A stretch of DNA of 64,000 bases from Rhodococcus sp. KBS0724 (GCF_005938745.2 NZ_VCBX02000001.1:4106501-4170500); one strand, 5' to 3'. Positions 1 through 8,379 are shown, counted from the stretch's first letter. Made by a program: numbers and translations. The notes: generated by a model from the sequence alone, not told the origin.

Positions 1-1
1 C

Positions 2-211
2 GAGTCCGAATCGCAGCCGGTCGCAACCGCACTCCTGGGCGACTTCCAGAAGGCGGTCCTGTGGGATCGCGAGCAGACCACGGTCACCGTGACCGACTCG
101 CATGCGGACTTCTTCATTCGCAACATGGTTGCGATCTTGGCTGAAGAGCGCATCGGGTTCGCGGTCACGCGCCCGACCGCATTCGTCAAGGTCGGCACCG
201 GCGTCAGCTAA
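2..211 (+). CDS. Phage major capsid protein, C-terminal end (partial)
   Basis: Only the last 69 residues lie in the window; the gene enters from the left edge in frame 2 and stops at 209-211. The segment contains the typical HK97-fold C-terminus, with an FQKAVLWDREQ-like strand followed by an 'AEERIGFAVTRPTAFVKV' ending that is shared by actinophage capsid proteins (established family pattern). It forms the icosahedral head shell. Terminase, portal and protease should lie to the left, outside the window. The family call rests on the C-terminal motif and the order of downstream genes. Confidence 0.8.
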   Translation, partial: ESESQPVATALLGDFQKAVLWDREQTTVTVTDSHADFFIRNMVAILAEERIGFAVTRPTAFVKVGTGVS

Positions 212-238
212 TCGACGATCACACGGAAGGAGGTTCCG

Positions 239-394
239 ATGGGACTCTCTGAATACAACGTGGTGATCGACGGATTTGCAACGACGCTGCAGCTCTCCGA
301 CGAGGATGCCAAGGCTCGCGGGTTGGTGGCGGCGAAAGCTGTCACTGCTCCGCCGAACAAGGCGCGCACTCGCACTCGTACGAAGAAGGTGTGA
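239..394 (+). CDS. Small phage protein after the capsid gene (51 aa)
   Basis: ATG at 239 follows a strong AAGGAGG ribosome site at 225-233. The 51-aa product (MGLSEYNVVI...TRTRTKKV) has an acidic middle and a very basic Arg/Thr/Lys tail. Small ORFs at this position, between capsid and the first head-tail connector, are common in actinophages, but I do not recognise a family. The basic tail could contact DNA or a partner protein (inference). The stop overlaps the Shine-Dalgarno spacing of the next gene, so it is part of the head operon. Confidence 0.6.
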   Translation: MGLSEYNVVIDGFATTLQLSDEDAKARGLVAAKAVTAPPNKARTRTRTKKV

Positions 395-395
395 C

Positions 396-899
396 GTGGA
401 GCCGCTGATCAGTGTCCAGGAAATTGAGGCTCGACTCGGCGGCAGTGGCGTCACTCAGGCGTACGTGGACGGGGTGTCTGCAGCGATCCGTAGTTATTGC
501 GGTTGGCATGTGGCCCCCGTCCTCGAGCAAACGTTCGTCGTCGACGGCACCGGTGGTTCGGTGTTGAATCTGCCGACGCTGCGTCTGGTCTCGGTGGTCG
601 AGGTCAAGGTGCAGGGTGCTGCGATTGCGGAGCCTGAGTGGTCGCATGACGGGACGATGCGCGGGTCATGGCCGGATGTTTATCGCGCTGTCGAGGCGAA
701 GGTGACACATGGTTTCGATGATGCTCACGATGTCATGTCGGTGGCGATGGATGCTCTTGCTCGGGCGGTGAATTCGGAGTTGGGCGGCGGCGAGGAAACT
801 ATCGGGCCGTTCAGCTTCGGGGCATCGCAGGGTGGTGTGAGTTTCTACGCTCATGAGCTGGATGTGTTGAACCGCTACAGATTGCCGAACATGCCATGA
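396..899 (+). CDS. Head-tail connector/adaptor protein (gp6-like)
   Basis: 167 aa. I chose GTG 396 because it directly follows the previous stop and has GAAGAAGG upstream; an open frame further upstream only overlaps the 51-aa gene. The N-terminus (ISVQEIEARLGGSG followed by a helical stretch ending in YCGW) matches the helical 'QAYVDGVSAAIRSYCGWH' pattern of actinophage head-tail adaptors, in which a helical bundle is followed by a beta domain. It should dock under the portal. It overlaps the next gene by 4 nt (ATGA). The function is inferred from this pattern plus position. Confidence 0.65.
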   Translation: MEPLISVQEIEARLGGSGVTQAYVDGVSAAIRSYCGWHVAPVLEQTFVVDGTGGSVLNLPTLRLVSVVEVKVQGAAIAEPEWSHDGTMRGSWPDVYRAVEAKVTHGFDDAHDVMSVAMDALARAVNSELGGGEETIGPFSFGASQGGVSFYAHELDVLNRYRLPNMP

Positions 900-1216
900 G
901 CGAAGAAGTGATTCGCATCCGCCGCAATCCTGGCGGACTGGATGACAACAACGATCCGATCCCGTCGTCCGTTTCGCGTGACCCGCTCAAAGCTAAGGCT
1001 GTCGCTCCTGGTGCGTCGAAGCGCAATGCGTCGCTGGCGCGCCAGGGCGAGACCATCGAGCACACCGTGTACTTCATGCCAGCCCCGGATCTGACTAACG
1101 ATGACGAACTCGAGATAAGAGGCCTCGTCTGCAAGGTCCGGATTTTGGATTGGCGGTCCGCGTTCGGCACTGGCCGGCGCGGGCTCGAAGTCCTGGCCGT
1201 CACAGGGAGGGGGTAG
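896..1216 (+). CDS. Head-tail stopper/closure protein
   Basis: 106 aa, starting in the ATGA overlap with the connector gene. Small, beta-rich and hydrophilic, with the 'DELEIRGLVCKVRILDWRS' segment seen in actinophage head-closure proteins: a hydroxyl-rich N-terminus, then a beta barrel giving density at the neck. It likely seals the portal channel after DNA packaging. The order adaptor, stopper, minor neck protein, tail terminator is the standard siphovirus neck order and supports the call more than sequence identity does. Confidence 0.55.
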   Translation: MSEEVIRIRRNPGGLDDNNDPIPSSVSRDPLKAKAVAPGASKRNASLARQGETIEHTVYFMPAPDLTNDDELEIRGLVCKVRILDWRSAFGTGRRGLEVLAVTGRG

Positions 1217-1218
1217 TC

Positions 1219-1488
1219 GTGGCGAGCAAGTTCAAACTCGACAAGGCTGGCGTAGGTCAGATCCTCAATTCCCCTGAGGCGCAGGCGGCGTGCATGGAGT
1301 TGGCCGAGCAGATTGCGGGCAACGTTTCCGTCAAGGATGGCGTCGACGTGATCGTGCGGCCGTACAACTCGGACCGAGCTGGCGCGTCGGTGTTCATCGC
1401 CCACCCTGGCGGGTTGGGGATGCAAGCGAAGCATGGCGCTCTCTCTCGGGCTGCGGCGTCGGTGGGTCTCACGGTGAAGCCGCGGTGA
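1219..1488 (+). CDS. Minor neck/head-tail joining protein (gp10-like position)
   Basis: 89 aa. GTG 1219 lies two bases after the previous stop, and AGGGAGGGGG at 1203-1213 is its ribosome site. The product starts ASKFKLDKAGVGQIL and has a helix 'EAQAACMELAEQIAG' and a basic C-terminus. This size, helix content and position fit the HK97-gp10-like or minor capsid/neck protein found between stopper and tail terminator. No diagnostic motif is visible. It overlaps the next gene (GTGA). Confidence 0.45.
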   Translation: MASKFKLDKAGVGQILNSPEAQAACMELAEQIAGNVSVKDGVDVIVRPYNSDRAGASVFIAHPGGLGMQAKHGALSRAAASVGLTVKPR

Positions 1489-1901
1489 AGGCGCTTCGTC
1501 AGCCGGGTGAGGCCGCTGTCCCGGTAAAAGATTTTCTTGTCTCCCGGCTGGCAGTAGCGCAGCCGGGCGTGAAGGCGGCACTCAATCTGGACTCGAAGTG
1601 GACGCCTGCGAATGGTTCTGGCGTTGCGTCGAATCCGGCTGTCGTCGTCTTTGATGACTCGGGCTCGCTGGATTGGCCGGTGTCGACGACGCATCAGATT
1701 CGCGTGACGGTCTGGTCGGACTCGCGCACCAAGTCCCGGAAGATCGCGGGCATGTGTCTCGGTTGGCTGCTGTGCTCGAAAGTCCCTGGCATCACTCACA
1801 TAGGGCCTGGCTCCCATCTCATCGAAACCCTGGACCCCGACAACGGTGGTCGCATGGTGTCTTTCACGGTCAACGCGAAGGTGCGGACCGTCTCACTCTG
1901 A
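1485..1901 (+). CDS. Tail terminator protein
   Basis: 138 aa from GTG 1485, which overlaps the previous TGA. The sequence 'VKDFLVSRLAVAQPGVKAAL' then 'STTHQIRVTVWSDSRTKSRKIAG' is the alpha/beta arrangement of gpU-type tail terminators, which form a hexameric ring that stops tail tube growth and joins it to the neck. It sits immediately before the tail tube gene, as expected. Assigned by position and general fold pattern. Confidence 0.6.
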   Translation: MKALRQPGEAAVPVKDFLVSRLAVAQPGVKAALNLDSKWTPANGSGVASNPAVVVFDDSGSLDWPVSTTHQIRVTVWSDSRTKSRKIAGMCLGWLLCSKVPGITHIGPGSHLIETLDPDNGGRMVSFTVNAKVRTVSL

Positions 1902-1944
1902 TTGCCACCTCGGTGGCCCAATCCCCTGGAAGGGGTGCTTTTCT

Positions 1945-2502
1945 ATGTCCGGACTTATCAATCCCGACCTGTCTCGGATTTGGGACGAGGCCGAGGTGTA
2001 CGTCATCTTGAATGCGGACGTCCCGAGTGGCGGCATTTCGACGCTGATCCCGGCAACGGTTGACGCTGCGATTGCTGCCGACTGGGAGTTCGTCGGCCTG
2101 CTCGATGCAGCCAAGGGAATCCCTGTGACGCCCGCGATCGAGATCACGCACTACGACGGCTACGGTCACCCGCGGTACCGGTCGAAGGCGAAGAAGGGCA
2201 CGCTCACGACGGGCTTCACTGCGCTGGAAGACAATGCGGTCACTCGCAAGCTGGTGCTGCCCGGTTCGGCGGCGAACAAGATCGGTGCGCCGAAGAACAT
2301 TCGCGGCTACACGCTGTACGTCCTGCGCGATGAGGACATTGCGACCGATATTCGCGTGTCGACTCGGCCGGCGCTCTTCGAATTGGCCAGCCACACCGGC
2401 GCCATCGAGGGCGGGGCGGAAGCATACGAGATCACGTGCCATCACGCGAATGACGCTAACGGTGACGTGTTCACTCGTATCGAGACTGACACAACCCCTT
2501 AG
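1945..2502 (+). CDS. Major tail (tube) protein
   Basis: 185 aa. ATG 1945 has GGAAGGGG 10-15 nt upstream. N-terminal 'INPDLSRIWDEAEVYVI' and the middle 'DGYGHPRYRSKAKKGTL' and 'FTALEDN' resemble actinophage major tail proteins, which polymerise as stacked hexamers around the tape measure. It stops at TAG 2500-2502 just after CCC CTT; the -1 frame beyond stays open for an acidic extension (see separate entry). A strong hairpin follows, as often seen after tail tube genes. The family call is well supported by context. Confidence 0.75.
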   Translation: MSGLINPDLSRIWDEAEVYVILNADVPSGGISTLIPATVDAAIAADWEFVGLLDAAKGIPVTPAIEITHYDGYGHPRYRSKAKKGTLTTGFTALEDNAVTRKLVLPGSAANKIGAPKNIRGYTLYVLRDEDIATDIRVSTRPALFELASHTGAIEGGAEAYEITCHHANDANGDVFTRIETDTTP

Positions 2503-2582
2503 GGGCCGCGTCGGTACCTGATCCCGAACCCGACGCGGCGTTCGCCCCCGAGGACGACGAACCTCCCGAGGACGTCATCTGA
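2499..2582 (+). other. Possible -1 frameshift extension of the tail tube protein
   Basis: Directly after the tail tube stop the -1 frame has no stop until TGA 2580-2582 and no start codon of its own. It would add about 27 residues, acidic and proline-rich (PDPEP...EDDEPPED). Slippage of the proline tRNA from CCT (2497-2499) to CCC (2496-2498) next to the TAG would reach it. C-terminal extension of tail or capsid proteins by slippage on proline codons near the stop is known from Listeria phage PSA (there +1). Here the event is inferred only; an undetected C-run indel is the alternative. Confidence 0.4.
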
Positions 2583-2586
2583 TACC

Positions 2587-2622
2587 CCGGCCGCCAGCGG
2601 TGTGCAGCCCGCTGGCGGCCGG
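2587..2622 (+). terminator. Perfect 14-bp hairpin after the tail tube gene
   Basis: Arms CCGGCCGCCAGCGG (2587-2600) and its exact complement at 2609-2622, with an 8-nt loop. There is no clear U-run afterwards (GGTTCTC), so it may attenuate transcription rather than fully terminate it. It would lower expression of the chaperones relative to the abundant tube protein. Confidence 0.6.
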
Positions 2623-2647
2623 TTCTCAATGCTGCACAGGGAGAGTC

Positions 2648-2929
2648 ATGCGACAGAGAATCCCGAGCATCGCGGAACGTACGGAAGTCGCCATCGAGCT
2701 CGGCATCATCAAGCCGGGCGAGGAACTGACGCCGCGCCTGCAGAAGAAGCTCGCGCAGACAATCCAGATCGCCGAAGGAGAAGAGGCCGAAGCTGTGGAA
2801 GCGGCTGCCTCTGATCCTGTCGTGCTGATCGCCAAAGTCCATGCCGACCTACTTAAGGCCGGCCTCACATCTTTCGCCGCCGACCGTATTGCGGCGGCCA
2901 TCGCGCCACAAATTTGGCGCGACAACTAA
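2648..2929 (+). CDS. Unknown phage tail-region protein (93 aa)
   Basis: ATG 2648 has GGGAGAG upstream at 2640-2645. The protein is mostly helical and acidic, with 'IAEGEEAEAVEAAA' in the middle and 'VHADLLKAGLTSFAADRIAAAIAPQI' as an amphipathic C-terminal helix. It lies between tail tube and chaperone genes, 10 nt before the latter, so it is probably co-transcribed. It may be a tail-assembly accessory factor (inference from location). I recognise no domain. Confidence 0.5.
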   Translation: MRQRIPSIAERTEVAIELGIIKPGEELTPRLQKKLAQTIQIAEGEEAEAVEAAASDPVVLIAKVHADLLKAGLTSFAADRIAAAIAPQIWRDN

Positions 2930-2939
2930 GGAGCTGCAC

Positions 2940-3443
2940 ATGCCCTCAAATACTGATTTTGACGCCTTTGACGACGGCAATAAGAGCGTCGAGGAATTGG
3001 CTGTCGAGGTCGCTGAAGCGCGACTGGCAGCCGCACGAGCCCGCGCCGACGAGTCCGAAGACTACGACGATGTCGAGGAAGTGGAGGCTGCAGTTCCTGC
3101 GCCCGCCCCTAGCCCGAATCGTGCGACTCGACGAGCTGCGGCACGAGCGCCGAAGCCGAAAGCCGAACCGAAGCAGGAGCAGTCGACGGGCCGCGAGGAT
3201 GAGGCAGTCGAGGACACCCTCGAATTCAACTTCAACGGAGTCGCGTACACCGCGCCGGTCGCAGGCCGCACTCGAGGTCTCGTCGCCGCCATGGAGGATC
3301 AGAGCGTTCGGCGCATCCTCATCTCAATTCTCGGACATGAGCAGTATGAGGATTTCCTCGAGACGGACCCGTACGACTCCGAATACATGGAACTGTTCCG
3401 CACCTGGGCAAAGGCGGCAGGTTTCCGGATGCCGGGAAACTAG
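2940..3443 (+). CDS. Tail assembly chaperone, short form (gpG-like)
   Basis: 167 aa. ATG 2940 follows AAGGAG at 2928-2933. The acidic, charged N-terminal part and an Ala/Pro/Lys linker (about residues 50-85) precede a conserved 'TLEFNFNGVAYTAP' beta segment and a helical end. The stop TAG 3441-3443 immediately follows a GGGAAAC heptamer in register. This is the classical gpG of the gpG/gpGT pair, which coats the tape measure during tail assembly and is absent from the finished tail. Position directly before the tape measure gene supports it. Confidence 0.8.
   Translation: MPSNTDFDAFDDGNKSVEELAVEVAEARLAAARARADESEDYDDVEEVEAAVPAPAPSPNRATRRAAARAPKPKAEPKQEQSTGREDEAVEDTLEFNFNGVAYTAPVAGRTRGLVAAMEDQSVRRILISILGHEQYEDFLETDPYDSEYMELFRTWAKAAGFRMPGN
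3434..3440 (+). promoter_or_regulatory. -1 ribosomal slippery site GGGAAAC
   Basis: GGGAAAC lies in register as G GGA AAC, one codon before the stop TAG of the short chaperone. It is a canonical X XXY YYZ heptamer of the type used in siphovirus G/GT genes. GC-rich sequence just downstream (GATCCGCGACCGGGGGG region) could supply a stimulatory structure; I have not folded it. Confidence 0.8.
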
Positions 3444-3847
3444 TCAGCCTCCTGGTCGCGATCCGCGACCGGGGGGACGCTATCGAGGCGGACCTGATGC
3501 GCTACTACCGAGTTGAATTGCGGGATCTTTTTCGGCCTAGTGGTGGCGCATCCAAACTCACCCTGCGGTTGCTGTGGGTGTACATCCGGCACTTGCCGGC
3601 AGATTCAGCGCTCGCGATATCTGAGAACGGCGGCACTCAGCCGTGGACGCTTGCCGATCATCTCGCAGCCGATACATGGCTGGCGATCGTGCAGTCGAAC
3701 TCACCCAAGGGCAAGGCCCCGAAGGATCACCCGGCACGTGAACGTGTCAAGAAGAAGTTGACCTCCAGCAAGGCGACCAAGAGTCGCAGTGCTCACGATC
3801 GAGCAAAAGCGCGCAACGCCGAAAGGCTCAGGCTCGCAGGACGATAG
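3440..3847 (+). CDS. Tail assembly chaperone, frameshifted T part (gpGT)
   Basis: Made as a fusion: translation of 2940-3440 shifts -1 at the slippery G GGA AAC (3434-3440) and continues for 135 codons to 3847. The region read only after the shift begins LVSLLVAIRDRGDAIEADLM and runs into RYYRVELRDLF, the conserved pattern of the second actinophage chaperone; it starts upstream of the first ATG in this frame (3497), which argues for the fusion rather than separate initiation. The C-terminus is very basic (KARNAERLRLAGR). The gpG:gpGT ratio is set by shift efficiency. Confidence 0.8.
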   Translation, partial: LVSLLVAIRDRGDAIEADLMRYYRVELRDLFRPSGGASKLTLRLLWVYIRHLPADSALAISENGGTQPWTLADHLAADTWLAIVQSNSPKGKAPKDHPARERVKKKLTSSKATKSRSAHDRAKARNAERLRLAGR

Positions 3848-3859
3848 GAGGCGACAGCC

Positions 3860-6800
3860 GTGGCATCAATCGGGTGGGCAGGCCTGCAGATCATCCCGAC
3901 CATCAATGGTGTGGCGGGGCAGATCAGCAGTCAACTCGTTACGCCGCTTCAGCAGGGTGGACAGCAGGCCGGCCAGGCTGCGGGACAGGGTGTGGCGAGT
4001 GGCCTCACCTCGCAGCGTACGACTGTCGAGAAGGCTTCGGCGCAGCTCGCGGCGGCTCGCGGTAAGGAAGCTGACGCCGCGGGCAAGGTCCGTGTCGCAG
4101 AGCTGAAGCTGCAAGAACTCCGGGACAAGGGCACCGCGTCGGCGTCACAGATCGCCGCCGCCGAGGAGCGTCTCGCCACCGCCAACCGTGGACATGACAA
4201 CGCGATGGCGGGCCGAGTCCGGGCGGTCAACAACCTGACCGAGGCTCGTGCTCGTGCCGCGAACGGCGCCGACGAAGAAGCCGATGCCGTCGATGACGCC
4301 ACCGACGCACAGGAACGCAACGGTGACAGTGCTGTCGATCTGGCAAAGAAGCTCGGCGGCCTTGCCATCGCAGCCGCAGGTATCGGGTCGGCAATGGACC
4401 TCGCCACACAGAGTATGGAGAAGTCTCAGCTCGGCTCGAAGCTCGCCGCATCGCTGGGCGAGTCACCGGAAGAGGCAAAGCGGTACGGCGAGGTTGCAGG
4501 CAATCTGTACGCCTCCGGCATTGGCGAGTCCATGGAAGACGTTGCCGCATCCGTTGCCGCAGTAAGCGGAACCTTCGGATCACTCGACAGCATGGGCGCC
4601 GGTCGCCTGGAGGAACTCTCGGGCAAGGCGTCGAATTTCGCGGCGGTATTCGATCAGGATGTCGCAGGGTCGATCGAGACTGCCGGCCTGATGATGCAGA
4701 ACGGTCTCGCGGACAATGCCGATCAGGCATTCGACCTGATGACTCGCGGCATGCAAGAGGTTTCGGTTGGGATGCGGGAAGAGATTCCGGCGATCCTGAA
4801 CGAGTACGGCACAAACTTCCGCGCTCTTGGCTTCAATGGCCAGGACGCTTTCAACATGCTGATCTCAGCATCGCAGGGCGGTGCGATCGCCCTCGATAAA
4901 ACGGGTGACGCGCTTAAGGAATTCACGATCCGTGGCGCTGACATGTCCACATCATCGGTCGATACGTTCAAGCTGATTGGACTGTCGGGCGAGGAGATGG
5001 CGAATGCTATCGCGACTGGTGGCGCGGGCGCGCAGGAGGCCTTGCAGAAGACTGCTGCCGGACTGCTCAAGATCGAGAATCCTGCAGAACGAGCAAATGC
5101 TGCGATCGCACTCTTCGGTGCACCGCTCGAGGATATGTCCGTCGACAAGATCCCAGGATTCCTCGAGTCTCTCGCCGGGACTGAAGATGTCATGGGCGAC
5201 GTCACGGGCGCCACCGATGAGATGACGGCGACTCTAAACGACAATGCGGGGTCGGCATTCGAGAACATGAAGCGGGCCATCACCGGCGAGCTTCTGGGTG
5301 GTCTCGAGTCGATGGCGGACTGGGTTGGTCGAAATACCGAGCTACTGAAAACTATTGGCACAGTCATTGCGCCACTCGTTATCGGGCTCGTGGCGTACAA
5401 GGCCATCACACTCGGCATGGCCGCCGCGACTGCGACATGGAATGCGATCCAGATGGTTCTCAACGGGACCATGATGCTCAACCCGGTCGGGTTGATCGTC
5501 GCGGCAATTGCTGGACTCGTGGCGATCGTCATCCTGATTGCCACGAAAACGACATGGTTTCAAACGATTTGGGAAGTCGTTTGGAATGCCGTGTCGGCGG
5601 CGTGGGACTGGGTATGGGGAAAACTCAAGGAAGGCTTCGAACTTCTCAAGGGTGCGTTCCAGGCTATCGGCGACAAGGCCGGTGAGGTCAAGGATTGGGT
5701 CGTCCGCAAGTGGGACGAGATGGTCGGATTCGTCACTGGGCTCCCGGGCCGGATCTCATCTGCAGTTTCTGGTATGTGGGACGGCGTCAAGGATGCTTTC
5801 AAGGGCGCCTTGAATTGGATCATCGACAAGTGGAATAACTTCCGCATCCCGGCGATACGTGTGGCTGGCGTTCAGGTCAGTCCGGAGATCAACTTTCCGG
5901 ACATCGCACGTTTCGCTGCGGGTGGTGATGTGACCGGTGGCGTTCGAGGCAAGGACTCGGTCCTGGCGATGCTCATGCCAGACGAGCACGTGTGGACGAC
6001 TAAGGAAGTCGCTGCAGTCGGCGGTCACGGTGCCATGTTCCGGATGCGTGAGGCTGCCCTGATGGGTGACCTTCCAGCCTTCGCAACGGGCGGCGCGGTC
6101 CAGGGTCCAGGCATCAACCGGGACAAGCCGAAGTCCGCTTTCGCGGGCGTGCAAACTACCGCAACGGCATCGGTTCCAACGTCAGCTTTCGCGGGCGTGA
6201 CAACCGGGGCAACGGCTACCGCATCCGGGCCGCCATCAACGTTCTACAAGGATATGTACGGCAACGGAACATCAGCTCCGGCTCCGACGATTGCCGTCAC
6301 GGGCAATGGTGGTGGTGGTGGTGGCGCGTCTGGAAACTCTGGAACCTCGGGCGCATCGGGCGCATCGGGCGGTGGCGGCGGCACATCCAGTGGTGGAGCA
6401 AGTACGGCCACCGCGGCGATCTCGGGAACGGCGACTGTCGACGGCCTGGTGGAGTTCGCCAAGGGTGTTGAGGGTGCGCCGTACGTGTGGGGTGGCGTCA
6501 ACTGGGGCGACTGCTCTGGCGCAATCTCAGCCATCGCCAACTATGTCACCGGCAGAGCACCTTTCGGTTCTCGTTTCGCGACGATGACCGAAGGTGCGGA
6601 GCTGGCGGCACGCGGTTTCCAGTCCGGCCTCGGCCCTGCCGGGTCGCTGAACATCGGCTGGTATAACGGCGGCGAATGGGGCGGTCACACGGCCGCGACA
6701 CTTCCCAATGGCGTCAACTTCGAGATGGGTGGAGCGGGCGGCGACGGCCAGTATGGCGGATCTGCTGCAGGCGCTCGTGATTCGATGTTCACCGACCACA

Positions 6801-7456
6801 AATTCCTGCCTGCAAGTTTCTTTGCATCCACGGCGGGCGGCGCCAGTGGAAGTGATTCGGCATCGAACGGCGGAACGTCAGATAGCTCGTCGGGTTCGGA
6901 TAGCTCGGGCAGTGGAACATCAGCGTCGAGCGAGCCGAAGCAAGTGTTCTCGGGTCGCGACCGTGTCAAGACGATGTTCACGGATATCGCGGGCATCTGG
7001 TCCGACTCCCTGATTGAGATGACGGGCGTCGGCGAGTATCTCGATCTCGCTGACCGGTACACGATCGAGGACAGCAATGCCAGCACGGCGGAGATCAGCA
7101 CCCCGTCGACCGGGCAGGAAGGCAAGGTCGGCAACGAGAACATCGCACCGTGGATCGAGCAGGCGCAAAACTTCCTCAGTGGCGTTGGACTCTTTGACAC
7201 GGGCGGTGTTTGGGAACCGGGAACTTTCGGGTTCAACGGACTCAATGAGCGCGAGTACGTCCTGAAAGACGCTCACTGGAACACAGCCCAGGCCAACATC
7301 GCCAAGGTCGACGAACTTGTCGGCGCCGGCGTGGGTGGCGGCCCTCGGGTGCAGATCACCAACAACAACAACCAGATCATCGCCGACCAGGCCTCCTGGC
7401 AGCGCGATCAGGCGAGCCGTGACCGGTTCGCGCTCATGAGATACGGGGGGAACTAG
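3860..7456 (+). CDS. Tape measure protein with embedded NlpC/P60 endopeptidase domain
   Basis: 1198 aa from GTG 3860 (GGAGGCGA upstream). N-terminus (1-150) is Ala/Gln/Glu-rich coiled coil; about residues 490-575 hold long hydrophobic helices (IAPLVIGLVAYKAITLG; VGLIVAAIAGLVAIVILIA) that would span the membrane at DNA injection. A Gly/Ser linker (about 814-850) leads to an NlpC/P60-like domain (about 855-985) with 'YVWGGVNWGDCSG' (Cys885) and 'GGHTA' (His943), the Cys-His pair of peptidoglycan gamma-D-Glu/DAP endopeptidases. A second Ser/Gly linker follows. It sets tail length and probably opens the wall locally during infection. Confidence 0.9.
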   Translation: MASIGWAGLQIIPTINGVAGQISSQLVTPLQQGGQQAGQAAGQGVASGLTSQRTTVEKASAQLAAARGKEADAAGKVRVAELKLQELRDKGTASASQIAAAEERLATANRGHDNAMAGRVRAVNNLTEARARAANGADEEADAVDDATDAQERNGDSAVDLAKKLGGLAIAAAGIGSAMDLATQSMEKSQLGSKLAASLGESPEEAKRYGEVAGNLYASGIGESMEDVAASVAAVSGTFGSLDSMGAGRLEELSGKASNFAAVFDQDVAGSIETAGLMMQNGLADNADQAFDLMTRGMQEVSVGMREEIPAILNEYGTNFRALGFNGQDAFNMLISASQGGAIALDKTGDALKEFTIRGADMSTSSVDTFKLIGLSGEEMANAIATGGAGAQEALQKTAAGLLKIENPAERANAAIALFGAPLEDMSVDKIPGFLESLAGTEDVMGDVTGATDEMTATLNDNAGSAFENMKRAITGELLGGLESMADWVGRNTELLKTIGTVIAPLVIGLVAYKAITLGMAAATATWNAIQMVLNGTMMLNPVGLIVAAIAGLVAIVILIATKTTWFQTIWEVVWNAVSAAWDWVWGKLKEGFELLKGAFQAIGDKAGEVKDWVVRKWDEMVGFVTGLPGRISSAVSGMWDGVKDAFKGALNWIIDKWNNFRIPAIRVAGVQVSPEINFPDIARFAAGGDVTGGVRGKDSVLAMLMPDEHVWTTKEVAAVGGHGAMFRMREAALMGDLPAFATGGAVQGPGINRDKPKSAFAGVQTTATASVPTSAFAGVTTGATATASGPPSTFYKDMYGNGTSAPAPTIAVTGNGGGGGGASGNSGTSGASGASGGGGGTSSGGASTATAAISGTATVDGLVEFAKGVEGAPYVWGGVNWGDCSGAISAIANYVTGRAPFGSRFATMTEGAELAARGFQSGLGPAGSLNIGWYNGGEWGGHTAATLPNGVNFEMGGAGGDGQYGGSAAGARDSMFTDHKFLPASFFASTAGGASGSDSASNGGTSDSSSGSDSSGSGTSASSEPKQVFSGRDRVKTMFTDIAGIWSDSLIEMTGVGEYLDLADRYTIEDSNASTAEISTPSTGQEGKVGNENIAPWIEQAQNFLSGVGLFDTGGVWEPGTFGFNGLNEREYVLKDAHWNTAQANIAKVDELVGAGVGGGPRVQITNNNNQIIADQASWQRDQASRDRFALMRYGGN

Positions 7457-8379
7457 TGCTCGATATCGCCATCATCGGCGCGAACGGCCACCGTCTCGAC
7501 ATTGCCGGACGTAACGCCGGTACCCAGGGTGTCGTCGCTGCAGCCGGTCAGCTCCAGGGCATCCTTGGCGCCCCAATCAGCAGCGAGTGGAAGCGTGCAG
7601 CACGGGAAAGGGGCGGGCGATTCAAGTCCCGCACCTTCCCGTGGCGCGATATGGCCATCGGGCTGCATCTTTTCGGAGATGACGGCCCGATGGACATCGA
7701 GCAACTCGACGGTCTGCTGGATCAGATGATCACCGACGCCCCGGACGAGTGGGATGACGACGAGGAACTCGCTCGGGTCGTCGTCAAGTCCAAGCGTGAC
7801 ATTCGGCGTCTGTTCATTCAGCGGTACGACAACACGGATCTTGATCCTGAGTACGATCCGACGCTCGAAGATGAGCAGTACCTGAATCCGATCTACAAAG
7901 TTCGTTCGGCTCAACCGTTCTGGGAGGGCCGACCGGACGTCACGCACTTCGAGGCGGGTGCGACGTCGGCTTCTGGATTCATTGAGGTCTGGAATCCGAC
8001 GCCGATCACCATGATTCAGACATGGGTGCTCACTCGGGCGCAGTGGAATGTCCCGGACACGTCGTGGGTCGGCAAGAAGGGGCGGCGCGTTCCGGGCGGC
8101 AGGTTCGTCAACCGCATTGTGCCGCTCCTGCCGATCGACTCCGTTCATGCCGGGGCTCGTATCAACTATGACCCGATGCGTCTGATGCTCGAATCCTGGT
8201 CCGGTACGAACCTTCTCGGCGCGAGCGGTGGCCAGAACTTCTTCATGCACAAGATTCCGCCGTACACCCCGCGGACTCTGCTGCCAATCAGTTACACGGG
8301 CGCCCCCGCGGGGGGTGCTCGGGCGGAACTACATCAGCCGCGGCTATGGCCGAAGCCATTTGGAGGTGAGCTGATGTGA
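7456..8379 (+). CDS. Distal tail / minor tail protein (Dit-like)
   Basis: 307 aa from GTG 7456, overlapping the tape measure stop by one base. It starts LDIAIIGANGHRLDIAG and is beta-rich, with Trp-containing strands in the C-terminal half (FIEVWNPTPITMIQTWVL). The first gene after the tape measure in siphoviruses is normally the distal tail hub (siphovirus-type tail component family), and size and fold pattern agree. It would link the tail tube to the baseplate. It overlaps the next gene by 4 nt. Confidence 0.65.
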   Translation: MLDIAIIGANGHRLDIAGRNAGTQGVVAAAGQLQGILGAPISSEWKRAARERGGRFKSRTFPWRDMAIGLHLFGDDGPMDIEQLDGLLDQMITDAPDEWDDDEELARVVVKSKRDIRRLFIQRYDNTDLDPEYDPTLEDEQYLNPIYKVRSAQPFWEGRPDVTHFEAGATSASGFIEVWNPTPITMIQTWVLTRAQWNVPDTSWVGKKGRRVPGGRFVNRIVPLLPIDSVHAGARINYDPMRLMLESWSGTNLLGASGGQNFFMHKIPPYTPRTLLPISYTGAPAGGARAELHQPRLWPKPFGGELM

